A stretch of 48,051 nucleotides of DNA from Winogradskyella pacifica. GTDB taxonomy: Bacteria > Bacteroidota > Bacteroidia > Flavobacteriales > Flavobacteriaceae. The notes beneath the pieces are model-generated. The model was not told where the DNA came from, searched no databases, and saw nothing but the letters and a program-made list of their open reading frames with translations. Where the stretch lies: assembly GCF_013403915.1 (NCBI RefSeq), contig NZ_JABFDI010000022.1, forward strand, positions 1-48,051, in the 5' to 3' direction. A program made the position numbers and the translations under genes. The stretch's first letter is position 1. Each line of letters opens with the position of its first letter. Below are positions 1 through 7,978 of the stretch, piece after piece.

Positions 1-88
1 GCACAGTTTAGAGGTGTTAAAAATATAGAATTTTTCCTTTTTAGATTAACAACCATTTTTGCTTAAACACAACTTTTAGTCTTGATCC
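1..88. repeat. Terminal inverted repeat, left copy
   Basis: The first 88 bases are the reverse complement of the last 88 bases of the window. Bases 1-79 match exactly, there is one mismatch at 80, eight more matches follow, and the similarity then stops. Both copies lie just beyond the terminator of a tRNA gene and have the same orientation relative to that tRNA. No open frame runs through the copy. It is either part of a dispersed repeat at which an assembly stopped or a short tRNA-associated repeat; the sequence alone cannot decide. A perfect 14-bp palindrome (tgaagcgcgcttca) follows at 92-105. Confidence 0.9.
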
Positions 89-116
89 CTTTGAAGCGCG
101 CTTCAGCGCAACGCAT

Positions 117-149
117 AAAAAAAGTCCAGCACTTCCGTGCTAGACTTTT
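117..149 (-). terminator. Rho-independent terminator of tRNA-Met
   Basis: On the minus strand a GC-rich hairpin (stem agtc, one mismatch, then agcac pairing with gtgct around a 4-nt loop) is followed by seven U residues. It begins 8 nt after the 3' end of tRNA-Met. An A/T-rich arm on the other side would let it work in both directions. Confidence 0.85.
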
Positions 150-156
150 ACTGTTG

Positions 157-230
157 TAGCGAGAACGAGATTTGAACTCGTGACCTCTGGGTTATGAATC
201 CAACGCTCTAACCAACTGAGCTACCTCGCC
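157..230 (-). tRNA. tRNA-Met (CAT anticodon)
   Basis: The minus strand folds into a full cloverleaf: acceptor stem GGCGAGG against TCTCGCT with two G-U wobbles, D arm, anticodon loop with CAT, and a T arm with loop ttcaaat. CCA is not encoded. A G1-U72 pair instead of the C1-A72 mismatch argues against the initiator tRNA. Elongator Met is most likely; tRNA-Ile2, whose CAT anticodon is modified to lysidine, cannot be strictly excluded by reading. The gene stands alone with its own promoter and terminator. Confidence 0.93.
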
Positions 231-294
231 ATAATTTGCAATTCACATATAAAGGATCAAATAAGCAATCTGAACATGTGCGTTATTGCGGCTG

Positions 295-325
295 CAAATA
301 TAAAAACATTTTCTACGACAGCAAA
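295..325 (-). promoter_or_regulatory. Promoter of tRNA-Met
   Basis: On the minus strand TTTG is followed by exactly 19 bases and then TATATTTG. This matches the Bacteroidota primary-sigma consensus (-33 TTTG, -7 TAnnTTTG). Transcription would begin near 288, leaving a leader of roughly 58 nt before the mature tRNA end at 230. Confidence 0.8.
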
Positions 326-410
326 CAATAAAAACTAAAAAAAATAAATTTAATTTAAAGTTTAAAACTCAAGGATATTTGTATATATTGAGCACATAAT
401 ACAATGCAAT

Positions 411-803
411 ATGGACGATAAAGAAAAATACGAAATGGAGTTTGTGATTCAAGCATCACCAGCCCTAATATATACTTACATATCAACACCTTCGGGCTTA
501 TCAGAATGGTTTGCCGATAACGTTAATTCGCGAGGAGAATTGTTTACTTTTATTTGGGATGGCTCAGAAGAACAAGCTAAACTGTTAAGTAAGAAAAGTG
601 GCGAGCGTGTAAAGTTTCGCTGGTTACATGACGATGAAGAAGGATCTGCTTCCTTTTTTGAAATACGCATACAGGTCGATGAAATCACAAAAGATGTTTC
701 TTTAATGATTACAGACTTTGCTGAAGACGATGAAATTGAAGAAGGTAAGATGCTTTGGACCAATCAAATCTCTAGCCTTAAACAAGTTTTAGGTTCTGCA
801 TAA
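411..803 (+). CDS. START-like (SRPBCC/AHSA1-type) domain protein
   Basis: This 130-residue protein has the layout of a small START/Bet v1-like fold. An amphipathic N-terminal strand leads to a segment around residues 16-36 (SPALIYTYISTPSGLSEWFA) that matches the AHSA1-type opening helix. Alternating strands follow, and a long C-terminal helix closes the cavity. The protein is strongly acidic in its last third. In flavobacteria a START-like protein of this size sits next to the class IV aminotransferase gene, as here. No ligand or partner is known to me, so a hydrophobic-ligand-binding role is inference from the fold. The ATG at 411 is the only sensible start. A terminator directly after the gene suggests a single-gene transcript. 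Confidence 0.85.
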   Translation: MDDKEKYEMEFVIQASPALIYTYISTPSGLSEWFADNVNSRGELFTFIWDGSEEQAKLLSKKSGERVKFRWLHDDEEGSASFFEIRIQVDEITKDVSLMITDFAEDDEIEEGKMLWTNQISSLKQVLGSA

Positions 804-825
804 GCCATAAGAAAATAATCTATCA

Positions 826-833
826 TATCTTTG
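826..833 (+). promoter_or_regulatory. Candidate -7 box (TATCTTTG) for the aminotransferase gene
   Basis: TATCTTTG fits the TAnnTTTG consensus and lies 39 bases before the ATG at 873. Its final G is the first base of the terminator stem of the upstream gene, so promoter and terminator overlap. No convincing -33 TTG is seen at the expected spacing. Confidence 0.5.
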
Positions 834-872
834 TCTCGATTTAATTTTAAAACTAAATCGAGACTTTTTTTT
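833..872 (+). terminator. Terminator of the START-like gene, abutting the next start codon
   Basis: An 11-bp perfect stem (gtctcgattta with taaatcgagac) has a 10-nt loop and is followed by eight T residues. The T run ends on the base before the ATG of the aminotransferase gene at 873. Transcripts starting just downstream of the 826-833 box would lack most of the 5' arm and so escape termination. Confidence 0.85.
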
Positions 873-1727
873 ATGATAAATTTTAACGGTACACTGCGCA
901 CGCAAACAGATTCTAAACTTAACACTGAAAATAGAGGTTACAAATATGGGGATGCCCTTTTTGAAACTCTAAAAGTGGTTAATGGTAAAATCTTCTTTTG
1001 GGAAGATCATTATTTTAGACTGATGGCGTCTATGCGTATTCTTAGAATGGATATTCCTATGAATTTTACTATGGAATTCTTAGAGGCCGAAATTCTAAAA
1101 ACTTTAGAGGCTAATGATTTGTTACATGCCTCAGCGCGGGTTAGAATAAATGTAGATAGAGGAGAAGGTGGTAAATATTTACCTTCTAATACAGCTCAGG
1201 TTCATTTTAATATCGGTGCAGAACCACACCATAATCCGTTTTATACTATTGATACCGATGCTAATTGCGTTGTCGATTTATATAAAGATTACTTTGTGGC
1301 CCCTGGGTTATTATCTGGATTAAAGTCTAATAATAAAGCCATTCAGGTTATTGGTAGTATCTATGCCCAAGAAAATGATTTAGATAATTGTTTAATCTTA
1401 AATACCGACAAAAGCGTTATTGAAGCTTTAAATGGGAATCTATTCTTAGTTAAAGATGGCAAAATTAAAACACCGCCTTTGGAAGAAGGCTGTCTTAAAG
1501 GTATTATGAGAAAGCAAATACTAGAGCTATTAGCAAAGGATGTTAATGTCGTTGTAGAAGAAGCGTCTATTAGTCCGTTTGAACTTCAAAAAGCAGATGA
1601 ATTGTTTATTACTAATGTTATTAAGGGGATTGTGCCTATTACAAACTACCGTAAAAAGGCGTATAGTAGCGATTTTGCGCAGAGCTTAGTGAATAAGCTT
1701 AATGCTAAGTTGCGATTGTTATCGTAG
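873..1727 (+). CDS. Class IV aminotransferase (PLP enzyme, aminodeoxychorismate lyase/BCAT-like)
   Basis: The 284-residue protein belongs to fold-type IV PLP enzymes (branched-chain aminotransferase, D-amino acid aminotransferase, 4-amino-4-deoxychorismate lyase). It shows the early YGDALFET motif (residues 25-32), a lysine in GLKSNNKAIQ (Lys151) aligning with the PLP lysine of the D-amino acid aminotransferase/PabC branch, and the late motif PPLEEGCLKGIMR. Its length fits PabC/DAAT. Substrate cannot be fixed from sequence, although a PabC-like role in folate synthesis is plausible. I chose the ATG at 873: an upstream in-frame TTG at 831 would place the start inside the preceding gene's terminator. 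Downstream genes face the other way. Confidence 0.88.
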   Translation: MINFNGTLRTQTDSKLNTENRGYKYGDALFETLKVVNGKIFFWEDHYFRLMASMRILRMDIPMNFTMEFLEAEILKTLEANDLLHASARVRINVDRGEGGKYLPSNTAQVHFNIGAEPHHNPFYTIDTDANCVVDLYKDYFVAPGLLSGLKSNNKAIQVIGSIYAQENDLDNCLILNTDKSVIEALNGNLFLVKDGKIKTPPLEEGCLKGIMRKQILELLAKDVNVVVEEASISPFELQKADELFITNVIKGIVPITNYRKKAYSSDFAQSLVNKLNAKLRLLS

Positions 1728-2146
1728 AGCTATTTGTCAATTATTAGGACTGTTAATTAGTTATTCATTTTAGTTCCTGAATTTCTGTTTTATTAAAGAA
1801 GAAGTCCTAAATACTTTCGCATTTGCTAAAGCACCATTCGCTAATGCATTATTGTCTTTGGAATTTTAAAGGAATTATCATCCCATCGTTGATATATGTA
1901 TTTAATGATAAATCTTGCTCATTATTTCTTAAAATCGTTGCGTCTGAAGCTGTTGGATCTACACCATTAAATGATTATTTGGGTGTGTAAATATCTAGTT
2001 GTAAGCATGAGTAGTTTATACTAGTGAAGTGCTTTTTTTTATCGCGGTATGTTGTGTAAGGTTCTTAGCCTCAATGCGTAAAAATATTCTTGGAAACCTA
2101 TTTCAGCTTCAACTTCAACTTCAAGTTCAGTTTCAAGTTCAAAGCC
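1728..2146. other. 419-bp gene-free stretch with a possible eroded coding remnant
   Basis: No intact gene is seen between the converging aminotransferase and YqgE genes. On the minus strand 1852-1974 is open for 41 codons without a start and ends in a stop. A second frame just beyond it continues for about 26 codons with an Ala/Asn/Leu-rich stretch (NALANGALANAKVF). The two frames together resemble a decayed, frameshifted coding region, but I recognise no family. A period-six repeat lies at 2107-2144. No clear terminator serves either converging gene. Confidence 0.5.
2107..2144. repeat. Short period-six tandem repeat (CTTCAA-like)
   Basis: Six imperfect hexamer units of the type cttcaa/cttcag/gttcaa follow one another directly after the stop codon of the YqgE gene. 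The tract is too short and degenerate to be more than a slippage-prone microsatellite. Confidence 0.6.
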
Positions 2147-2701
2147 CTAATTATAACTAGGATTCTCTGGTGCGTTAGACCATATGCTATAATCGCCACC
2201 AAGTTCTAACATTTTTTCGCGCCAAAACGAATTACAGGGCTTAGAGATGATTTCGTTATTATAGATATTCTCAGAAACCAGCCAAGCATTAGACTCTAGC
2301 TCATTGTCTAGTTGCTGCTCATCCCAGCCTGAATACCCTAAAAAGAAACGAATATCACTACTAGAGATTTTACCTTTGTTAATTAAGTTTAATACAATAC
2401 TAAAATCTCCTCCCCAAAAAATACCATGAGATATCTCAATGCTATTTGGTATGAGTTCTGGTGATTTATGAATAAAATAGAGATTATCTTGTTCTACTGG
2501 TCCACCGTTATATACTGGGAATTCCGATTCAGTACCTTCTATAAGGTCTTTAAGGTTGTAATTTAAAGGTTTGTTTAAAATAAAACCAACTGAACCTAAG
2601 GCATTGTGATCCGCTAAGAGAATCACAGCACGATTAAATGAAATATCACCGATAATGGATGGCTCGGCAATTAGCAAATTGCCTTTTTCGGGCTTGTTCA
2701 T
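2147..2701 (-). CDS. YqgE/AlgH family protein (UPF0301)
   Basis: The 184-residue protein matches the YqgE/AlgH family across its full usual length. It has the N-terminal GNLLIAEPSIIGDISFNRAVILL block, then the GSVGFILNKPL motif near residues 36-46, the YNGGPVEQDNLYFIH segment, and the FFLGYSGWDEQQLDNE motif in the second half. Family function is unresolved; AlgH was once linked to alginate regulation in Pseudomonas, but a general cytoplasmic role is more likely. In flavobacteria it regularly sits between the class IV aminotransferase and HU genes, as here. The gene has its own upstream gap of about 300 bp. The ATG at 2701 gives the standard N-terminus. Confidence 0.93.
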   Translation of the reverse strand: MNKPEKGNLLIAEPSIIGDISFNRAVILLADHNALGSVGFILNKPLNYNLKDLIEGTESEFPVYNGGPVEQDNLYFIHKSPELIPNSIEISHGIFWGGDFSIVLNLINKGKISSSDIRFFLGYSGWDEQQLDNELESNAWLVSENIYNNEIISKPCNSFWREKMLELGGDYSIWSNAPENPSYN

Positions 2702-2948
2702 TCTGGCTTTTATAAAGTTATTATTACTAAATCTATGTTTTTTTTGTTAAAAAAACAACTAATACGCATAATAATGTCTGATGTAGTAATTATAAGTGTT
2801 TGCTTTAAGTCTTTTTGTCGAAGTTGTAATTTAGCTTAATTTTAGAGGTATCTAAATCTACCACAGTGTAATAGAATAAAAAAACAGTGGCAATTTTTAA
2901 TTTAAAATTACAGAATTTAATTGTTGTAAAATTTTTAAGTTAACGCAT

Positions 2949-2975
2949 AAAAAAAACCTGCTCAATGAGCAGGTT
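2949..2975 (-). terminator. Terminator of the HU gene
   Basis: On the minus strand a 9-bp stem (aacctgctc with gagcaggtt) with a 3-nt loop runs into eight U residues. It begins 24 bases after the HU stop codon. Confidence 0.9.
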
Positions 2976-2998
2976 GTGTATGTAAAACAAAAAATGTC

Positions 2999-3271
2999 TT
3001 AGTTTACAGCGCTACTTAAGTCAGAACCTGCCTTAAATTTTACTACATTTTTAGCTTTGATCTTTATAGTTTTTCCTGTTTGTGGGTTTCTTCCGTCTCT
3101 TGCAGCTCTTCTAGAAACTGACCAAGAACCAAATCCTACTAAAGATACTCTGTTACCTTTTTGTAAAGATCCTTCGATGTCAACTAATAAAGAGTCTAAT
3201 GCTTTTTTAGCAGCTGCCTTAGTAATTCCAGCATTCTCTGCCATTCCATTAATTAAATCTGTTTTGTTCAT
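2999..3271 (-). CDS. HU family DNA-binding protein
   Basis: This is a standard-length (90 residues) HU/IHF-fold histone-like protein. The N-terminal dimerisation helices begin MNKTDLINGMAE. The beta-arm region contains the conserved GFGSW...RRAARDGRNPQTGKTIKI segment (residues 47-72), which includes the proline that intercalates into DNA. The C-terminal KNVVKFKAGSDL strand-helix is also present. It bends and compacts nucleoid DNA as a dimer. A consensus promoter lies upstream at 3335-3364 and a strong terminator downstream, so it is transcribed alone, as expected for an abundant protein. HU and IHF subfamilies cannot be separated with certainty, but the sequence looks HU-like. Confidence 0.97.
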   Translation of the reverse strand: MNKTDLINGMAENAGITKAAAKKALDSLLVDIEGSLQKGNRVSLVGFGSWSVSRRAARDGRNPQTGKTIKIKAKNVVKFKAGSDLSSAVN

Positions 3272-3334
3272 AATATTAAATTTAAATTGTTAAAATTTTG
3301 ATCTTAAAATTAAGAGTTCTTTAAAATCCGTACA

Positions 3335-3364
3335 CAAAATTATTAGGAATATTAAGCTACGCAA
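3335..3364 (-). promoter_or_regulatory. Promoter of the HU gene
   Basis: On the minus strand TTG, exactly 19 bases and then TAATTTTG match the Bacteroidota consensus. The inferred start near 3328 gives a leader of about 55 nt before the ATG. Confidence 0.8.
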
Positions 3365-3468
3365 GTAATAGCAAGGGAAATACGGCTTATTGTTAATAAC
3401 TTAGGACATTTGTTAATAAAGCCAATGTATTTCATCGGACTTTTTGTAAAACCAATGGTAATAAGGGT

Positions 3469-4428
3469 TTACAGCAGTTTTGCGGATTCAGAAAAATTAA
3501 ACCCATTTAATAAGGATTTGACTTCCATTTTTCGCTTTCCTGGAAGCTGAATTTCTAATATTTTTATGTAACCTCCTTGGCAGGCGACTTTTAGTTCGTC
3601 TTTAGAAGTCATTATAAATCCATTGGCATGTTGGTGGTGTTCTTCTTGCTTTTCTACAGCATATAATTTTACAGATACGGGTTTCTTTTCATCATTATCT
3701 AAATAACACCAAGCTGCCGGAAAAGGATTTAAGCCTCTAATCTTATTGTATATGGTGTCTATAGGTAGTGTCCAGTCTATTTTACAATTATCACGATTAA
3801 GTTTATAAGCCGTTCTTAAATCGTCTGTTTGAGGTTGAATTGTTGTGGTAACAGAATCCGTTTCAATCTGTGCTACCGTTTTAATAACCAATTCGCTTCC
3901 TATAGCCATTAATTCATCGTGTAAGTCGCCAACGGTTGTTGTAGATCCTATTGCTGTTTCTACACTCTGAATGATAGCACCTGTGTCTATTTTTTCATCT
4001 ATAAAAAATGTAGTGACTCCCGTTTTCGTTTCTCCATTAATTATAGCCCAATGAATTGGAGCTGCACCTCTATATTGAGGAAGTAATGAGGCGTGAAGAT
4101 TGAATGTTCCGTATTCTGGCATTTGCCAAACCACTTTTGGTAACATTCTAAACGCTACTATAATTTGTAAATTAGCATTTAGAGCTTTTAGTTCTTCAAG
4201 AAATGATTCTGCTTTTAAGTTTGTAGGTTGCAGTATATTCAATTGATGTTCTAAAGCGAATTCTTTTACTGCAGAGGCTCTAAGCTTTTGGCCACGTCCT
4301 GCAGGTCTATCTGGAGCTGTAAGCACTCCAACAACCTTATAGTCGTTATCTATAAGCGCTTTTAGTGTGGCCACCGCAAAATCGGGTGTGCCCATAAATA
4401 CAATGCGTAAATCACGTTTATTTGTCAT
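3469..4428 (-). CDS. fmt: Methionyl-tRNA formyltransferase
   Basis: This 319-residue enzyme transfers a formyl group from 10-formyl-tetrahydrofolate to Met-tRNA(fMet) for translation initiation. The N-terminal Rossmann-like domain starts RIVFMGTPDFAV. The catalytic triad equivalents of the E. coli enzyme are visible as Asn110, His112 and Asp148, around the signature SLLPQYRGAAPI (114-125). The C-terminal tRNA-binding domain (from about residue 210, RDNCKIDWTLP...GLNPFPAAW) is complete. The start codon overlaps the recQ stop in an ATGA arrangement, so translation is probably coupled. Length is normal and nothing is missing. Confidence 0.97.
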   Translation of the reverse strand: MTNKRDLRIVFMGTPDFAVATLKALIDNDYKVVGVLTAPDRPAGRGQKLRASAVKEFALEHQLNILQPTNLKAESFLEELKALNANLQIIVAFRMLPKVVWQMPEYGTFNLHASLLPQYRGAAPIHWAIINGETKTGVTTFFIDEKIDTGAIIQSVETAIGSTTTVGDLHDELMAIGSELVIKTVAQIETDSVTTTIQPQTDDLRTAYKLNRDNCKIDWTLPIDTIYNKIRGLNPFPAAWCYLDNDEKKPVSVKLYAVEKQEEHHQHANGFIMTSKDELKVACQGGYIKILEIQLPGKRKMEVKSLLNGFNFSESAKLL

Positions 4429-6308
4429 ACAAGTGTGTAAGTATTAGCGTGTGTTAATTTTATTTTGTTGATTTCTATAAGTTCTGAAAGGCTTTTTAAA
4501 AGAATATGTTCAGAACATTTAATATGCTGTAATAATTGGCGCGAAGATAGCGCTTCATCTTGCAATGCTTTTATAATTTGAAATGTTATAGATTCATTTG
4601 TGTTTGAAGCTTTAGCTACACATACCGAACATATACCACAATTTTTAGTCGTCTTTTCTCCAAAATAGAGTAGGAGCTGCTGATTTCTGCAAACGGCTTC
4701 ATTTTTAACGTAATGTAAAACAGATTCAATTTGTTGATGTTTTAAGGTGTGCTGTTGTTTAATTGTTCTTGCAATAGGGTTGATGGTAATGTCATCTTCA
4801 CGCGGTTTCAAAAATGTAATTTCAGAATCCGTATTGGCCATTTGTAAGCTAATGACTTCATCCTTTTCTAAACGCTGCAATTGTGTAATGACTTCCTTTT
4901 CTGAAAGTTTTACTTTATCAACCACCAAACTGAGATTTACTTTAGTCTCATAATCAAAAATACCACCATAAGTTCTTAAGAGTACTTTTACTAAAATGTT
5001 TAAATCTAAATGCGTTTCTAAGTATTGAAACAAGACTGCATTTGTGGTTATAAATTGAATTTTAGTCCTAAAGTTAAAATGTTGCGTCAACGTTATAATG
5101 GCGTTACGATCTAACAACAGTAAAGCATTATAAGTGATACTTGCGTTTAGTTTATAATGACTGCAAAAGGATTTAAAATCGAATTGATGCAGTGTGTTTT
5201 CGCCTTCACCATAAGAGATTTGAAAATAGTTACACAACTTATTATAAACGGTTTTTACAAAAGCAACAGATGGTAAGGTGCTTAAAAATTGATTGCGAAG
5301 ATGGTCTTCATCAACATGTTGTTTTAAGATAATGGCATGCGCTAACTCTCCATCTCTTCCTGCACGTCCGGCTTCTTGGTAATAACTCTCTAAGCTTTCT
5401 GGTAAATTAATATGAATAACAGATTTGACGTTGGCTTTGTCTATTCCCATTCCAAAGGCCGTGGTCGCCACCATAATTTGTTTCTGACCGTTGGTCCATT
5501 GGTATAAACGTTCTTGCTTTTCTTTGTTGGTAATGCCTCCATGATAAAATGTGGAGGATAAGCCTTTAGCGGTAATAAAATTATGAATATCAGACGTAGC
5601 CCTACGGTTTCTGACATATATAATTGAAGAGCCATCGTATTTTTTTAATAGATGTTCTAGCTGAAATAATTTGTCGTCGGTATGAATAACATCATAGGCA
5701 ATATTTGGTCTGGTAAAAGACGCTTTAAAGATGTTGGGATTTATAAAATCGAGATTGTCAACAATATCATCTACCACATTATGTTTTGCAGTTGCTGTTA
5801 ATGCAATACAATTAACATGTGGATGCATTTGTCGTAAATCAGATATGTTTTTGTAAGCCGGTCTAAAATCATTTCCCCATTGACTGATACAATGTGCTTC
5901 GTCCACAGCAATTAAATTTACGCGCATTTGCTGTATGCGTTCTTGTACTAAAGTTTGTTGTAAACGTTCAGGCGAGAGGTATAAAAACTTGTAATTACCG
6001 TAAATACAATTATCTAATTGGGTGTCTAGATCTTTATAAGACATGCCCGAAGTTAGCGCAATGGCTTTTATCCCTTTTGCTTTTAGAGTGTTGACTTGAT
6101 CCTTCATTAAAGCAATTAAAGGAGAAATAACGATACAAATACCATCTTGTATTAGTGCCGGAATTTGAAAACAAACCGATTTACCACCACCTGTTGGTAA
6201 GAGCGCAAAGGTATCTTCACGGTTTAAAACCGAAGTGATAATTTCTTCTTGCAACGGTCTAAAAGACGTATGATGCCAATACCGTTCTAAAACTTCTATA
6301 GGATGCAT
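4425..6308 (-). CDS. recQ: RecQ-type ATP-dependent DNA helicase
   Basis: A 3'-5' superfamily 2 helicase of 627 residues acting in recombination and fork repair. Walker A (TGGGKS, 39-44), DEAH (136-139) followed by the RecQ aromatic-rich CISQWGNDFRP loop, and motif VI QEAGRAGRDG (311-320) are intact. The zinc-type cysteines are at 540, 557, 560 and 563, far downstream of the helicase core; in E. coli RecQ they follow it closely. Here roughly 200 residues of helical, winged-helix-like sequence lie between. No HRDC domain is evident after the cysteines. It is the shorter of the RecQ forms found in Bacteroidota. Start and stop overlap the neighbouring genes by 1 and 4 bases, so an ATPase-recQ-fmt operon is likely. 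Confidence 0.93.
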   Translation of the reverse strand: MHPIEVLERYWHHTSFRPLQEEIITSVLNREDTFALLPTGGGKSVCFQIPALIQDGICIVISPLIALMKDQVNTLKAKGIKAIALTSGMSYKDLDTQLDNCIYGNYKFLYLSPERLQQTLVQERIQQMRVNLIAVDEAHCISQWGNDFRPAYKNISDLRQMHPHVNCIALTATAKHNVVDDIVDNLDFINPNIFKASFTRPNIAYDVIHTDDKLFQLEHLLKKYDGSSIIYVRNRRATSDIHNFITAKGLSSTFYHGGITNKEKQERLYQWTNGQKQIMVATTAFGMGIDKANVKSVIHINLPESLESYYQEAGRAGRDGELAHAIILKQHVDEDHLRNQFLSTLPSVAFVKTVYNKLCNYFQISYGEGENTLHQFDFKSFCSHYKLNASITYNALLLLDRNAIITLTQHFNFRTKIQFITTNAVLFQYLETHLDLNILVKVLLRTYGGIFDYETKVNLSLVVDKVKLSEKEVITQLQRLEKDEVISLQMANTDSEITFLKPREDDITINPIARTIKQQHTLKHQQIESVLHYVKNEAVCRNQQLLLYFGEKTTKNCGICSVCVAKASNTNESITFQIIKALQDEALSSRQLLQHIKCSEHILLKSLSELIEINKIKLTHANTYTLV

Positions 6309-6850
6309 TACTGCAAATTTAAGGACTCTAAAATAAAATCAACCCTAGATTCTACACTTCCAAAAGGTACGTCAATTAAATGATAACCAAAACGCTTGTA
6401 GGTTTTTAATAAATGGTGATGGATTTCAATGGCTTCTTCAAAATTTTCATAACGCTCACTATCGCTTGTAAAGATCTCTTGCCAAGGTGCTAAAATGAAG
6501 ATGGAGTCGTAGTTATGACTTTCGCAAGTTTCCTCAAAATGCTTAGGATACGTATCACCAATATAATCCATATAGGCAATAACATCTGGTAAACCTCTAT
6601 CTAAAAAAACAACGTTTTCAGATTCATTTTCAGCATCTGTAAATTGTTTAGCTCTACCTTCTAAAAGTTTCTCACTAAACAAAAGTGGCTCTGTTAAAAA
6701 GAGCTGTTCAATACCGTCTTCTCTAGCTTGTAAGGTAATTTGTCTAGAGATTTCATCGTAGCATAAAAACCCACGTTCTTTTAATTTATTGATAATTGTG
6801 GTTTTTCCAGTTCCTGGTCCACCTGCGATAACGACTTTTTTTGGATTCAA
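6308..6850 (-). CDS. P-loop ATPase/kinase (AAA_28-type)
   Basis: The protein has 180 residues with a P-loop at 10-18 (GGPGTGKTT) and a Walker B-like strand VVFLDRGLPDVIAY about 84 residues later. It resembles the AAA_28 (NadR/Ttd14-like) group of small nucleoside or nucleotide kinase-like ATPases. The substrate is unknown. The reading frame opens with TTG; no in-frame ATG precedes it, and the P-loop begins nine residues later, so the TTG is the probable start. The stop overlaps the recQ start by one base (TAATG). The DUF493 gene diverges 78 bp away. Confidence 0.82.
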   Translation of the reverse strand: MNPKKVVIAGGPGTGKTTIINKLKERGFLCYDEISRQITLQAREDGIEQLFLTEPLLFSEKLLEGRAKQFTDAENESENVVFLDRGLPDVIAYMDYIGDTYPKHFEETCESHNYDSIFILAPWQEIFTSDSERYENFEEAIEIHHHLLKTYKRFGYHLIDVPFGSVESRVDFILESLNLQ

Positions 6851-6928
6851 ATTGGCAAAATTTTTGATGTAAAAATAACAGATAAAAATGTAAAGTTAAA
6901 CGTATCTTTACAACTGAAAAATTTCATT

Positions 6929-7222
6929 ATGGATAATTCTAAAAAAACAGACGAATTTTACGAAAAATTAAAATCACAACTTTACGATACAGCCCTTTGG
7001 CCATCGGAGTATTTATACAAATTTATTGTGCTTTCTGAAGGACCGGGAGTGAATCATATTGAGGCGCTTTTTGATAATTTAGGAGCTGTTATTACCACTA
7101 CAGAATCTAAGAATGGAAAATACACGAGTGTTTCTATTAATGTCAATATGAAAAATCCTGAGGCAGTCATTGCAAAATATAAGGATGTAGCCGAAAATGT
7201 TGACGGTGTAATTTCCTTATAA
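6929..7222 (+). CDS. DUF493 family protein (YbeD-like)
   Basis: This 97-residue protein has the compact alpha/beta layout of DUF493/YbeD. It opens with a charged helix, then YKFIVLSEGPGVNHIEALFD, a TESKNGKYTSVSINVNMKNPEAVIAKY core and a C-terminal helix-strand (DVAENVDGVISL). The fold resembles ACT-like regulatory domains; E. coli YbeD lies next to lipB, but no function has been shown that I can name for the flavobacterial form. A TATCTTTA sequence at about 6903-6910 may be a weak -7 box. The gene diverges from the ATPase-recQ-fmt operon and precedes DUF4290-murA. Confidence 0.88.
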   Translation: MDNSKKTDEFYEKLKSQLYDTALWPSEYLYKFIVLSEGPGVNHIEALFDNLGAVITTTESKNGKYTSVSINVNMKNPEAVIAKYKDVAENVDGVISL

Positions 7223-7312
7223 AAATGCTTTTAAACTTCGTATTTTTTTGTACTTTGCAACAAAACCTAGAGACTTCAGGTTAAAACTATATACTACACA
7301 CATTTTACAATT

Positions 7313-7972
7313 TTGATTGACGATTTAGAATACAACACAGAGCGCGAGCATTTAATTATACCAGAATATGGACGTCATCTTCAAAAGATGATTAATTACG
7401 CTAAGTCTCGCGAAACTAAAGAAGAACGTAATAAAATAGCGAAGGCGATTATTGCTGTAATGGGAAATCTACAACCACATTTAAGAGATGTGCCCGATTT
7501 TCAACACAAATTATGGGATCAGCTATTTATAATGGCCAATTTTGAAATTGATGTAGATGCACCATATGGTGAACCATCGCAAGAAGAAATACAAGCCAGG
7601 CCAGAGCCTCTAAAATACCCTCAGAATTTCCCGAAGTATCGTTTTTATGGTAATAATATAAAGACCATGATTGATGTTGCTGTAGGTTGGGACGATGGCG
7701 AATTAAAAGAAGCGCTAACGTATACTATTGCTAATCATATGAAGAAGTGTTTCCTTAATTGGAACAAAGACACGGTTGAAGATGATGTTATTTATAATCA
7801 TCTATTTGAACTTTCAAATGGTAAAATTGATCTAAAAAATACAGAAGAAGATCTTAGTGATGCTACAAGTTTATTGCGTACCAAATCTAAATATGGTAGT
7901 AAAAGCAGCACCAACAAAAAGAATACATCTTCGAATAAGAAAAAATATACTAACAACAGGAAACGTTACTAA
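7313..7972 (+). CDS. DUF4290 family protein (TTG start)
   Basis: The 219-residue protein is typical of Bacteroidota DUF4290. Its N-terminus LEYNTEREHLIIPEYGRHLQ is the conserved signature. A middle block (YPQNFPKYRFYGNNIKTMID) follows, and the last 45 residues are a Lys/Asn/Ser-rich tail that is probably disordered and may bind nucleic acid. No ATG lies upstream in frame before a stop at 7268, and the first internal ATG (residue 27) would remove the signature, so TTG at 7313 is the start. The function is unknown. It ends 6 bp before murA and is almost certainly co-transcribed with it. Confidence 0.88.
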   Translation: MIDDLEYNTEREHLIIPEYGRHLQKMINYAKSRETKEERNKIAKAIIAVMGNLQPHLRDVPDFQHKLWDQLFIMANFEIDVDAPYGEPSQEEIQARPEPLKYPQNFPKYRFYGNNIKTMIDVAVGWDDGELKEALTYTIANHMKKCFLNWNKDTVEDDVIYNHLFELSNGKIDLKNTEEDLSDATSLLRTKSKYGSKSSTNKKNTSSNKKKYTNNRKRY

Positions 7973-7978
7973 AAACGT

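Noticed and set aside
831..873. N-terminal extension of the class IV aminotransferase from a TTG codon
   Set aside because: The extension would translate the terminator hairpin of the previous gene; family N-termini fit the ATG at 873.
2736..2756. A/T hairpin (gttttttt-gtt-aaaaaaac) as a terminator
   Set aside because: It has no GC-rich stem and follows no gene end; it is probably just A/T-rich DNA upstream of the YqgE gene.
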